This document shows, piece by piece, positions 35,506 through 43,555 of a stretch of DNA of 46,680 nt. Below the pieces are notes generated by a model. That model was not told the DNA's origin and did not search any database. It saw only the letters and a program-made list of their open reading frames with translations. A program made the translations under genes and the position numbers. Source of the DNA: Pseudomonas profundi (GTDB lineage: Bacteria; Pseudomonadota; Gammaproteobacteria; Pseudomonadales; Pseudomonadaceae); the NCBI RefSeq assembly GCF_008638305.1, contig NZ_VTPZ01000010.1, positions 120,733-167,412 on the forward strand, written 5' to 3'. Each line of letters opens with the position of its first letter. Position 1 is the stretch's first letter.

Positions 35506-37143
35506 TTAGGCGGGATTGACGTCGCGGTCGTTACGACCGATCCAGTGCTTGATGACTTCAGATACCCTTTCAGGGTCGTTGCGCGCGAGCATCTGAAGAT
35601 GCTCGACCTGAAGTTCCAGGCCCGAATTAGGGGCCGGCAAGCGGATCTCCGCCAACGGGCTAAGCTCGCTGAGAATATTCAGTGACGGCGCTTCCTGTTG
35701 TGGACGTGGCAGCATCTGCTCAGCCTCCGGTACTGGCGGTGCGGGCAACGCTGCTTCAGCGGTTTGCTCATTGCTGCGGCTGGCGATGCGCAGCGCCGGG
35801 CGAACGACCAGCACCATGAACATCATCGCAAGCAATCCCAACAATCCCAGGCGGGCCCAGGACTGGACGCCGCTGTTCTCCCACCAGGCCTGGTTTGCGG
35901 CAAACGGCTCGACGGGCACAAAAGGCAGGACGCTCAGGGTAAGTTGGTCGCCGCGACTGACATTGAAACCGGCAGCACTGCGAATCATCGCGGCTATTTC
36001 GCCCCGCGCCTGCTCGGTCCAGCCTCCCTCAGGCGCACTTGAGGCGTTCAGCACGACGGCAATGCTCTGCTGACGCAGGGTAAAGGGTGCATGTTTCACA
36101 TGGGTCACCGACTGGTCATAGTCCAGCCGGCGAGTCGACTCTTCACGAAGTGACGTAGCGCCCTGCGTGTCGCCCTCTTCGCCTTCTTCGCCTTCCTTGG
36201 GTGCCTGCATGGGCAAATTGCTCAAGGAGCCGGGTACCCCAAGCGCGAGCTTGTCCAGTGCGCTCTCGCTGCGCAGCGCTTCATTGCGAATGCGCGGGGT
36301 ATCGCCATATGTCTGGACCGTTTCTTCGCGCTGACTGAAGTCCACGTCAGCTGCCACACTGATTCGATAATTGCCCGCACCGAGAACCGGGGCAAGCACC
36401 TCCTCGATGTTGCCGGTTGTCTGGCTCTGGTAATCGTTGAGTACTTGCCAGTTGCGGTTAGGACCACCCCAGGCATCAAGACCGCGGGACAGCAAAGCAC
36501 CATGCTGATCCACGATGCTCACGTCAGCTGGTGCCAGCTGTGGGACGCTGTTCGCCACCAGGTTGACGATCGCATTGACCTGTTCCGGCTCCAGTTTCAC
36601 CCCGGGTGAAAGCTGCAACATGACTGAGGCTTTTGCGGGCTCACGCCGGCCGATCACGAACGAGCGGTTTTCTTCGCGCGCCAGGTGCACACGCGCCTGC
36701 TCCACGCCCTTCAGGCTCATTACGGTGCGCGCCAGCTCACCTTCCAGGCTGCGCTTGAGACGGACATCCTGTACAAACTGGCTGGTGCCTAATGGCTCGT
36801 CGCTGTCGAACAACTCATAACCCGGCGGTACCGCAACGCTCACGCCCTGCGCCGACAGTTGCAACCGTGCACTCGCGAGTTGATCCTCACGCACCAGGAT
36901 CTGCCCACTCTGAGGATGTAGGCGGTAGCGAATGGCTTCGGCATCCAGTACCTGCATGACTTCCGCGGCCGGATAATTCTCGCCGGCACCGTAGAGCGGC
37001 TTGTAACCGGCTGGCTCTCGCCAGAGGTAAACCGCAATACCAACCGCTATGACCGCTGCGACCATCGCGATGCCAAACATTACAAAGCGGGCATCAGGCT
37101 TGAAGCCTGTTTCATGAATTCTGTTCTTGATCGTCTGCAGCAC
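35506..37143 (-). CDS. fliF: FliF, flagellar MS-ring protein
   Basis: This 545-residue membrane protein forms the base on which the motor is built. It has TM1 at about residues 20-43, ring-building motifs (GVEQARVHLAREENRSFV, SVMLQLSPGVKL, VSIVDQHGALLS), TM2 at about 425-445 and a C-terminal FliG-binding tail. The start is GTG (37141-37143). Confidence 0.94.
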   Translation of the reverse strand: MLQTIKNRIHETGFKPDARFVMFGIAMVAAVIAVGIAVYLWREPAGYKPLYGAGENYPAAEVMQVLDAEAIRYRLHPQSGQILVREDQLASARLQLSAQGVSVAVPPGYELFDSDEPLGTSQFVQDVRLKRSLEGELARTVMSLKGVEQARVHLAREENRSFVIGRREPAKASVMLQLSPGVKLEPEQVNAIVNLVANSVPQLAPADVSIVDQHGALLSRGLDAWGGPNRNWQVLNDYQSQTTGNIEEVLAPVLGAGNYRISVAADVDFSQREETVQTYGDTPRIRNEALRSESALDKLALGVPGSLSNLPMQAPKEGEEGEEGDTQGATSLREESTRRLDYDQSVTHVKHAPFTLRQQSIAVVLNASSAPEGGWTEQARGEIAAMIRSAAGFNVSRGDQLTLSVLPFVPVEPFAANQAWWENSGVQSWARLGLLGLLAMMFMVLVVRPALRIASRSNEQTAEAALPAPPVPEAEQMLPRPQQEAPSLNILSELSPLAEIRLPAPNSGLELQVEHLQMLARNDPERVSEVIKHWIGRNDRDVNPA

Positions 37144-37162
37144 AGTTCAGCTCTCGGGGCGG

Positions 37163-37489
37163 TTAAATCGGCATTCTCATGATTTCATCGAAGGCACTGC
37201 TCATCTTGTTGCGCACCTGAAGCAGAGCCGCGAACGACAAACTGGCCTTCTGGCTCTGCACCATGGCACCTACCAGGTCCTTGCTCTTGCCGCTATCAAC
37301 ATCGGCAACAGCCTGACTGGCACGATGCTGCTCGGTATCGATCGCGCGCAAGATATCGGTAAACGCCTGGACGGGCCCTGCCTCGGCAGACGCATCCACC
37401 GGGGGCCTCACTGGCATTCCCGAGGAGGCAGCTTGCAGCTCGTGCATACGATCAAGCATTTGCGACTGTACTTGGGATATCGAATTCAT
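37163..37489 (-). CDS. fliE: FliE, MS-ring/rod junction protein
   Basis: This 108-residue export substrate joins the MS ring to the rod. The C-terminal family core is KDLVGAMVQSQKASLSFAALLQVRNKMSSAFDEIMRMPI. It lies between lafK and fliF, 9 bases after lafK. Confidence 0.92.
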   Translation of the reverse strand: MNSISQVQSQMLDRMHELQAASSGMPVRPPVDASAEAGPVQAFTDILRAIDTEQHRASQAVADVDSGKSKDLVGAMVQSQKASLSFAALLQVRNKMSSAFDEIMRMPI

Positions 37490-37498
37490 CTTGGGGAC

Positions 37499-38911
37499 CT
37501 ATTCAAACGGAATGTCCACGCCCTGCTCGCGCATGGCGTTGAGCCGGTAACGTAGCGCACGGGGCGTCATACCCAGCCGCTCGGCGGTGCGGGTCTTATG
37601 GCCACTACACTGGAGGAGGGTATCGATTACGTGCTGGTGTTCGGCTTGCTTGCCGGTGGCACGCAACGCTGCCTTTCCAGACTCGACAATACGCAGCGGT
37701 GAACCAGCCATCTGAGGGGCCAGCGTGACGCCCTCCGGTATTGCCAACCCCAGATCGCACGGTTGGATGAACAGCCCGTTGCGAAGCACCAGCGCGCGTT
37801 GCACGGTATTTTCCAGTTCGCGGATATTACCCGGCCAGTGATGGTGCATCAGGGCCAGGCAGGCTTCGTGGGTCAGCAGGTGCTGCTCGTTTTCGTCGGA
37901 GGCGTACTTTCGAATAAACTGCCGGGCCAATGGAACAACGTCTTCCTTTCGTTCACGCAGCGGCAGTATGTGCAAAGGCAAGACATCCAGGCGGAACATC
38001 AGGTCGGAGCGGAAACGCCCTTCGGCAACCTCCTGCTGCAGGTCCCGGTTGGTGGCTGCGATGATCCGCACGTTCAGGGTGATCTCGCGCTGACCACCAA
38101 GCCTCTCGACACGCTGTTCCTGCAGTACGCGCAACAGCTTCGCCTGCAAGGGCAGAGGCAGCTCACCGATCTCATCCAGCAACAAGGTGCCGCCATTTGC
38201 CTGTTCAAACTTCCCGGGCTGCGCGGCTATGGCGCCGGTAAACGCGCCCTTTTCGTGTCCGAACAGGATCGATTCCAGCATGGACTCGGGGATTGCTGCG
38301 CAGTTGACTGCCACGAACGGCGCATCCTTGACGCTGGAAAACCGATGAATGTAGCGCGCGATCATTTCCTTCCCGGTACCGGTCTCACCCGTAACGAGAA
38401 TCGGTGCGCGAGTCATGGCCACCCGTTGCGCCATGGTCAGTAATCTCCGACCGGCTTGCGAACAGGACACAAAGTCTTCCCGGGCCTCTTCGGTATGACT
38501 GATGCGACGCAACAGTTGATTCAACTGATGATTACTAAAGGGCCAAAGCAGATAATCTATACATCCAAGTTCAAGTAACGTGGCTGCTTTTTGTTGATCC
38601 TCATAACCAACAATCGGCACAACACTGAGGCGCGGCGATATCCGGGTTAAGTTGGCTACTTGTTCACACAGCGTGTGCGGATCAAGCCCACTGACAAGCA
38701 GCAACACAAGCTCACATGAACCAGGCGTAGCCGCTGATAGTTGCTCGAAGCCCGAGGCACTCACAACGTCATACCCGAACTCGCGCAAACTACCACCGAG
38801 CTGACTGGATATTTCAGCCTGCTCGCCAACTACCAAGACTTTTCCTCGGGCAGCACTCGCATCAACCTGGTTTGGCTGGCCGAAACTGAATGCCTGACTT
38901 GTACCTTTCAC
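37499..38911 (-). CDS. lafK: LafK, sigma-54-dependent lateral flagellar activator
   Basis: This 470-residue enhancer-binding protein has a receiver-like N-terminal domain (about residues 22-138), a complete AAA+ domain (Walker A GETGTGKE 175-182; GAFTGA 222-227; Walker B LLLDEIGE 243-250; GNIRELEN 361-368) and a Fis-type helix-turn-helix (428-460). The receiver is degenerate: the phospho-acceptor position reads LLLVSG, and the conserved Lys before Pro is Trp123. It should therefore act without a kinase, as with FleQ/FlrA. It is the first gene of lafK-fliEFGHIJ and is divergent from fliM. The start is GTG. Confidence 0.9.
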   Translation of the reverse strand: MKGTSQAFSFGQPNQVDASAARGKVLVVGEQAEISSQLGGSLREFGYDVVSASGFEQLSAATPGSCELVLLLVSGLDPHTLCEQVANLTRISPRLSVVPIVGYEDQQKAATLLELGCIDYLLWPFSNHQLNQLLRRISHTEEAREDFVSCSQAGRRLLTMAQRVAMTRAPILVTGETGTGKEMIARYIHRFSSVKDAPFVAVNCAAIPESMLESILFGHEKGAFTGAIAAQPGKFEQANGGTLLLDEIGELPLPLQAKLLRVLQEQRVERLGGQREITLNVRIIAATNRDLQQEVAEGRFRSDLMFRLDVLPLHILPLRERKEDVVPLARQFIRKYASDENEQHLLTHEACLALMHHHWPGNIRELENTVQRALVLRNGLFIQPCDLGLAIPEGVTLAPQMAGSPLRIVESGKAALRATGKQAEHQHVIDTLLQCSGHKTRTAERLGMTPRALRYRLNAMREQGVDIPFE

Positions 38912-39067
38912 CGAATTTCACCCTACCTGGTCATGCTTGCCGTTATAGCCGTGTCCATTTTTCAGAACTTGAGCAGCATCGCGAAAGCTTCGCAAAGCCG
39001 ACCTAAAAACCGCAATCTGAGAAGCAGCTAACATTTTATTTTCAGAATAAATGAAACTATCCGCAGA

Positions 39068-39115
39068 TATGGTCGTCTTAGGGTTCTGGCCGAAGCCGAA
39101 TCGGCAGCGACCATA
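39068..39115. repeat. Nested inverted repeat in the lafK/fliM spacer
   Basis: Outer arms TATGGTCG (39068-39075) and CGACCATA (39108-39115) enclose inner arms GCCGA (39089-39093) and TCGGC (39101-39105). It could form a long stem or be a protein site. Confidence 0.6.
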
Positions 39116-39182
39116 CCAAGGTCCGAACCCATCACCGAATCACATCACATGAATTCAGATCAAAAAGGCGCATCCCGCACCG

Positions 39183-39208
39183 ATTGATGTGAATTGATAT
39201 CTATTGAT
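39183..39208 (+). repeat. Three ATTGAT direct repeats at 10-bp pitch
   Basis: ATTGAT occurs at 39183, 39193 and 39203, each separated by four bases. One helical turn per unit resembles tandem half-sites of winged-helix regulators such as OmpR, PhoB or ToxR. It lies about 165 bases before fliM. Confidence 0.75.
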
Positions 39209-39373
39209 TTAATCCCACGCGACACCATCCGTAGACTTCCACCCCAAGCCCCAAGCGTTCGTCACATGCCTGGCACTGGTGAGCCAAGGCAGGGTGGTGC
39301 GCCCGCGCCTCCCTGACAGCTCCCCCATCAGGCCGAGCAGGCTGATCAATAATCCCGGAAGCGCAGTTAAAAC

Positions 39374-40213
39374 ATGATTGGCAACCTGAAGGTCCAGCAC
39401 AGCGTGCCGCCAGACTCCCTGGTCCGGCTTAAGCCGCACAAACTCGGCCGGCACTATCATAAAGTGCCGGAACATTTAACCGAGGCCGCAAACAAGTACC
39501 CGCGCGTCATCGTTGATTATTTTTTGCGCAACTTGAGAGTACACCTGGAACAGAAGTCGATTACTGTCACCGAAACTGTATTCGCAGAACCGGACTGCGT
39601 ATTTCGTTCGGCGCTGGGAAGAGTTGGATTTTCAATCGATCGGCCGCTGTTAAGCGACATCCTTGAATCCTATTACGGCGGAATAAGTGTCCCCAAGAGC
39701 GATAACGCCCCGATAAGCACTTCTGAAGAACGTATGCGGGAGCGACTCGGGCGCGATATTGCAGGAATATTCGGGCGTGCAATGCTTGCTGGAAACAGCC
39801 TTGGCCCGTTGGACACTTACGATAATGCTTATGACCAACCAGAGTGGGACTATCAGATCGAGTTTGTTTTCGAAAACCATGTCACCTCGGCCTGCGCATC
39901 GCTACGTCTGTACCTGGACCATGAACTTTCCGATTTGCTGACCAGCAGGATGGCGGCACCAGGTTCGCAACATCGGGCTGTTGATCCGATGAAGAATATC
40001 AAAAGGCTGCCGGTACGCATGGAGTGTGTCATTGCCTCCGTGCAGATGCAGCTTGCCGATGTGCTGGCGCTCCAACCCGACGATATCGTCATGATACGTA
40101 TGCCAGAGCGCTGCGACGTCAAGATTGCACAACAGAAATTGTTCCGCGGAGCCATCTTTGAAGATGATGGATCTCTATGCCTTACTTCTCTCGAAAGCGT
40201 GAAACCAACATGA
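39374..40213 (+). CDS. fliM: FliM, flagellar switch protein (lacking the CheY-binding peptide)
   Basis: This 279-residue C-ring protein has a CheC-like middle domain (FSIDRPLLSDILESYYGG, SEERMRERLGRDIAGIFGRA) and a C-terminal SpoA/FliN-like domain (LPVRMECVIASVQMQLADVLALQPDDIVMIRMP). Typical FliM is about 320-350 residues and begins with an EIDALL-type CheY-P-binding peptide; this one starts MIGNLKVQHSV, without that peptide. A TAA two codons before the ATG excludes a longer in-frame start. It is the first gene of the plus-strand export/switch operon and overlaps fliN (ATGA). Confidence 0.85.
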   Translation: MIGNLKVQHSVPPDSLVRLKPHKLGRHYHKVPEHLTEAANKYPRVIVDYFLRNLRVHLEQKSITVTETVFAEPDCVFRSALGRVGFSIDRPLLSDILESYYGGISVPKSDNAPISTSEERMRERLGRDIAGIFGRAMLAGNSLGPLDTYDNAYDQPEWDYQIEFVFENHVTSACASLRLYLDHELSDLLTSRMAAPGSQHRAVDPMKNIKRLPVRMECVIASVQMQLADVLALQPDDIVMIRMPERCDVKIAQQKLFRGAIFEDDGSLCLTSLESVKPT

Positions 40214-40581
40214 CCGATACCCTCACGGACAACGAACTGGACAGCCTGATAAATGATGGAGATCTCCAGCTGAACGGCACTGAACCGGACGTTCCGGAAG
40301 CGGAACTGAAGCCGCGACTGCCTCAGCAGGATTTGAGTTTTTTCGGCAAGATACCCGTGCAGGTCACGCTGGAAGTTGCCTCTGTCCAGCTCACGCTTCA
40401 GGACTTGATGGACGTTGATGCCAGCAGCGTTATAGCGCTGGACAAGCTCGCTGGCGAACCACTGGACGTCAAGGTCAACGGCGCGCTCTTCGCGAAAGCT
40501 GAGGTCGTCGTGGTGAACGGAAGCTACGGCTTACGTATCCTTGAGCTTAGTGGTGCCGGGTTGAAAGATCTCAGCGTATGA
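40210..40581 (+). CDS. fliN: FliN, flagellar switch protein
   Basis: This 123-residue C-ring protein has the SpoA domain (FFGKIPVQVTLEVASVQLTLQDLMDVDASSVIALDKLAGEPLDVKVNGALFAKAEVVVVNGSYGLRIL). The ATG at 40210 overlaps the fliM stop. It is also a docking site for FliH. Confidence 0.93.
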   Translation: MTDTLTDNELDSLINDGDLQLNGTEPDVPEAELKPRLPQQDLSFFGKIPVQVTLEVASVQLTLQDLMDVDASSVIALDKLAGEPLDVKVNGALFAKAEVVVVNGSYGLRILELSGAGLKDLSV

Positions 40582-41339
40582 TCCGTTTTCGCCCCCTCTC
40601 CTTTTCTGTCGCAACATTTCTATTCCTGGTTCCTGATTTTGCTCTGGCTCAGGCAAGTGGTGGCGAAATCTCACTGCTGTCCTTCAATGAGACCGAAGGA
40701 GGTCAGGAACTTAGCATAAAGCTACAGATACTGATTCTCATGACGCTGCTCGGCTTTCTGCCGGCCATGTTGATGATGATGACCTGTTTTACCCGCTTCA
40801 TTATCGTACTTTCCATTCTGAGACAGGCCATCGGCTTGCAGCAGAGCCCGCCTAACAATGTGCTGATAGGCATCGCCCTGTGCCTGACTCTATTGGTGAT
40901 GCGACCGGTCTGGCTGGAGATCCACAGCACCGCTTTCGTTCCTTTCGAAGCAGATGAGATCAGCCTCGAACAGGGCCTGGGGGAGGCCAAGGCGATTTTG
41001 AGCCGATTCACGCTCGCACAAACAAATGAAACCTCATTACACACTATCCTCTCGCTGGTTAACGAAGAAGCGCCGGAAGATATGACCACCCTTGATTTCT
41101 CCCTTCTTTTACCCGCGTTTGTACTTAGCGAGCTCAAGACGGCATTTCAACTGGGCTTTATGATCTTTGTGCCATTTCTCGTTATCGACCTGGTGGTCGC
41201 CAGCGTACTGATGGCGATGGGTATGATGATGTTGTCGCCGATGATGATCTCATTGCCGTTCAAGCTGATGATATTCGTGCTGGTAGACGGCTGGAGCCTG
41301 ATGGTCGGCACGCTTACAACCAGTATTCAGCCCTTCTGA
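40578..41339 (+). CDS. fliP: FliP, flagellar export gate protein
   Basis: This 253-residue inner-membrane protein has a cleavable-looking signal (MIRFRPLSFSVATFLFLVPDFALA) and the core MTCFTRFIIVLSILRQAIGLQQSPPNNVLIG, FMIFVPFLVIDLVVASVLMAMGMMMLSP and MIFVLVDGW motifs of FliP. It forms the export gate with FliQ and FliR. The start overlaps fliN. No fliO lies between fliN and fliP. Confidence 0.95.
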   Translation: MIRFRPLSFSVATFLFLVPDFALAQASGGEISLLSFNETEGGQELSIKLQILILMTLLGFLPAMLMMMTCFTRFIIVLSILRQAIGLQQSPPNNVLIGIALCLTLLVMRPVWLEIHSTAFVPFEADEISLEQGLGEAKAILSRFTLAQTNETSLHTILSLVNEEAPEDMTTLDFSLLLPAFVLSELKTAFQLGFMIFVPFLVIDLVVASVLMAMGMMMLSPMMISLPFKLMIFVLVDGWSLMVGTLTTSIQPF

Positions 41340-41346
41340 GGCCGCT

Positions 41347-41619
41347 ATGCTGACCCCTGATACCGCCGTCACCATCATTGCGGACGCAGTCTATCTTATC
41401 GCTCTGGTTGTTTGCGTCCTGGTAATCCCCAGTCTGATCGGAGGCCTGCTGGTGAGCATCTTCCAGGCGGCTACGCAGATCAATGAGCAAATGCTCAGCT
41501 TTCTGCCCAGGTTGTTAATAACGCTTGGCATGCTGGTGTTCGCGGGGCACTGGATCCTTCGATTATTGAGTGAGATGTTCATTCGGACGTTTCAGCAAGC
41601 TGGCCATCTGGCCGGTTGA
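41347..41619 (+). CDS. fliQ: FliQ, flagellar export gate protein
   Basis: This 90-residue protein with two membrane helices contains VIPSLIGGLLVSIFQAATQINEQMLSFLPRLL, typical of FliQ. It lies between fliP and fliR. Confidence 0.93.
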   Translation: MLTPDTAVTIIADAVYLIALVVCVLVIPSLIGGLLVSIFQAATQINEQMLSFLPRLLITLGMLVFAGHWILRLLSEMFIRTFQQAGHLAG

Positions 41620-41622
41620 TAG

Positions 41623-42411
41623 ATGCAAGCTACCGAAGCTTTATTCGATGCAAATCAGTACTTGCTAACCATGCAGGCATACTGGTGGCCGTTTTGCAGA
41701 TTTCTTGCGGTGTTTACGCTCGCTCCACTCTTCAGCCACAAAGCCTTCTCATTGCCGGGGCGAATACTGCTGGCTTTGATTCTGACGCTGGCGCTTGGTA
41801 GCGCGCTACCCACCCCCCCCATGATTAACCCCATGTCGGTAGCTGGGTTAATCACTACGCTGGAACAGATTGCGTTCGGCATGCTCCTCGGGGTCTCCCT
41901 GCAGCTGGTCTTCACAATCTATAGCTTGGTGGGTGAGATGATCTCAACCCAGATGGGCATGAGCATGGCTCGCTACAACGACCCACAGAACGGTATCTCC
42001 TCCTCCCCCATTCTGTATCAGCTGTACTTCACCATGCTGGCGCTGATCTTTTTCGCCGTGGATGGCCATCTCGTCATTGTCAGCGTGGCTTATCAAAGTT
42101 TTGTTTTCTGGCCTGTCGGCAGCGGTCTTCACTTTACAGGCCTGTCGAGCATGGTCTTCGCGTTAAGCTGGGTATTCTCCGCGGCGGTGATGATAGCCCT
42201 GCCCATGGTGTTCAGCATGACCCTGGTGCTGTTCTGCTTCGGCTTGTTGAACCGGATTTCGCCAACCATGAACCTGTTCGCTCTAGGATTCCCGATGGCG
42301 ATCATAACGGGTTGGATGACCATTTTTTTTACGCTTAACAATATGTCGGAAAGCTACCTGCTGTTGACCAGGCAGTTACTCGGAAACCTCGGCCTGGCAC
42401 TCCAGGGTTAA
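41623..42411 (+). CDS. fliR: FliR, flagellar export gate protein
   Basis: This 262-residue inner-membrane protein has about six spans and family motifs (FGMLLGVSLQLVFTIYSLVGEMISTQMGMSMA, GLLNRISPTMNLFALGFPMAI). It lies 3 bases after fliQ and 2 before flhB. Confidence 0.93.
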   Translation: MQATEALFDANQYLLTMQAYWWPFCRFLAVFTLAPLFSHKAFSLPGRILLALILTLALGSALPTPPMINPMSVAGLITTLEQIAFGMLLGVSLQLVFTIYSLVGEMISTQMGMSMARYNDPQNGISSSPILYQLYFTMLALIFFAVDGHLVIVSVAYQSFVFWPVGSGLHFTGLSSMVFALSWVFSAAVMIALPMVFSMTLVLFCFGLLNRISPTMNLFALGFPMAIITGWMTIFFTLNNMSESYLLLTRQLLGNLGLALQG

Positions 42412-42413
42412 CT

Positions 42414-43544
42414 ATGGCTGAAGATAAGCAAAGCAGTCAGGAGAAAACGGAGCAGCCAACAGAGCAAAAGCTCAAGAAGAGCCGAGCTGATGGGCAGGTC
42501 GCACGCTCAAAAGATCTGGCTACGACCGTTTCGCTGCTGGCCACTCTCGTTGTGCTGAAGTTCAATTTTGGGCTGTTTTTCGAGGGACTCCAGGACCTGT
42601 TCCGCATTTCATATGTCGACTTCCATCGAAGTGAAATCACGCAGCACGATCTAACACTGGTTCTAGGGCATAACCTGCTTATTTACATCAAGCTTATGTT
42701 ACCGCTGCTTATAACCACGGCGCTGGTTGTAGTCTTTTCGATGGTCCCGGGGGGGTGGGTTTTCTCATCAAAAAACTTCTCGCCAAAGCTCAGCAAGCTC
42801 AACCCTATCACCGGCATTGGTCGGATCTTTTCTGGTCAGAACTGGGCCGAGCTTTTCAAATCTGTGCTGAAGATCACTGTGCTACTGGCTACCGCGGCCA
42901 TGCTCCTGCTGGCTGCAGCGCCGCAATTCGTGGCGCTGCAGAAGGGCGATGTGTTTACGGCGATCAGCGGCGCCATGACGCTGGCGTACTACATAGCCAT
43001 AATGCTCGTACTGGTCTTTGTGCTGTTCTCATTCATCGATATCCCTCTACAAAAGTACTTCTTCACCAAGAAAATGCGCATGACCAAACAGGAGATCAAG
43101 GAGGAGCATAAAAACCAGGAGGGTCGCCCGGAAGTCAAGGCGCGGATCAAACAGCTCCAACGCCAACTGTCCCAGCGTCAGATCAGCAAGGTAATGAAGG
43201 ACGCGGATGTGGTGATCGTAAACCCCCAGCACTATGCAGTTGCGTTGCGCTATGACCTGAAGAAGGCCGAGGCCCCGTTCGTAGTCGCTAAGGGCATCGA
43301 CGAAACCGCGCAATACATTCGAAAGACAGCTACTGCTTACAACCTGGATGTCATAGAAGTGCCGCCGCTGGCTCGGGCGGTGTATTACAGCACCCAGGTG
43401 AATCAGCAGATCCCTGCGCCGCTGTATACAGCTGTGGCGCACATTCTAACCTACGTCTTACAACTGAAGGCTTGGCGTGCCGGCCGACGGCCCAAGCCTG
43501 AGCTCGCCAGCCAGTTGCCTATTCCCGCATCCATGATCCGTTGA
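42414..43544 (+). CDS. flhB: FlhB, export substrate-specificity switch protein (NPQH cleavage site)
   Basis: This 376-residue inner-membrane protein has four spans (about residues 35-210) and a cytoplasmic domain that autocleaves to switch from rod/hook to filament export. The conserved NPTH site reads NPQH at residues 270-273 (VVIVNPQHYAVALRYD); the cleaving Asn, Pro and His are kept. EEHKNQEGRPEVKARIKQLQRQLSQRQ precedes it, as usual. Confidence 0.93.
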   Translation: MAEDKQSSQEKTEQPTEQKLKKSRADGQVARSKDLATTVSLLATLVVLKFNFGLFFEGLQDLFRISYVDFHRSEITQHDLTLVLGHNLLIYIKLMLPLLITTALVVVFSMVPGGWVFSSKNFSPKLSKLNPITGIGRIFSGQNWAELFKSVLKITVLLATAAMLLLAAAPQFVALQKGDVFTAISGAMTLAYYIAIMLVLVFVLFSFIDIPLQKYFFTKKMRMTKQEIKEEHKNQEGRPEVKARIKQLQRQLSQRQISKVMKDADVVIVNPQHYAVALRYDLKKAEAPFVVAKGIDETAQYIRKTATAYNLDVIEVPPLARAVYYSTQVNQQIPAPLYTAVAHILTYVLQLKAWRAGRRPKPELASQLPIPASMIR

Positions 43545-43555
43545 GAATCGCCACC

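Larger units (their letters stand above)
38912..39373. promoter_or_regulatory. Divergent control region between lafK and fliM
   Basis: This 462-base spacer separates two divergent operons. It contains AT-rich stretches near 39020-39060, a nested inverted repeat (39068-39115) and three helically phased ATTGAT repeats (39183-39208). No coding frame is convincing. Promoters for both operons must lie here. Confidence 0.7.

Noticed and set aside
39271..39287. TGGCAC followed by AGCC upstream of fliM as a sigma-54 promoter
   Set aside because: Only 9 bases separate GG and GC; sigma-54 promoters require 10.
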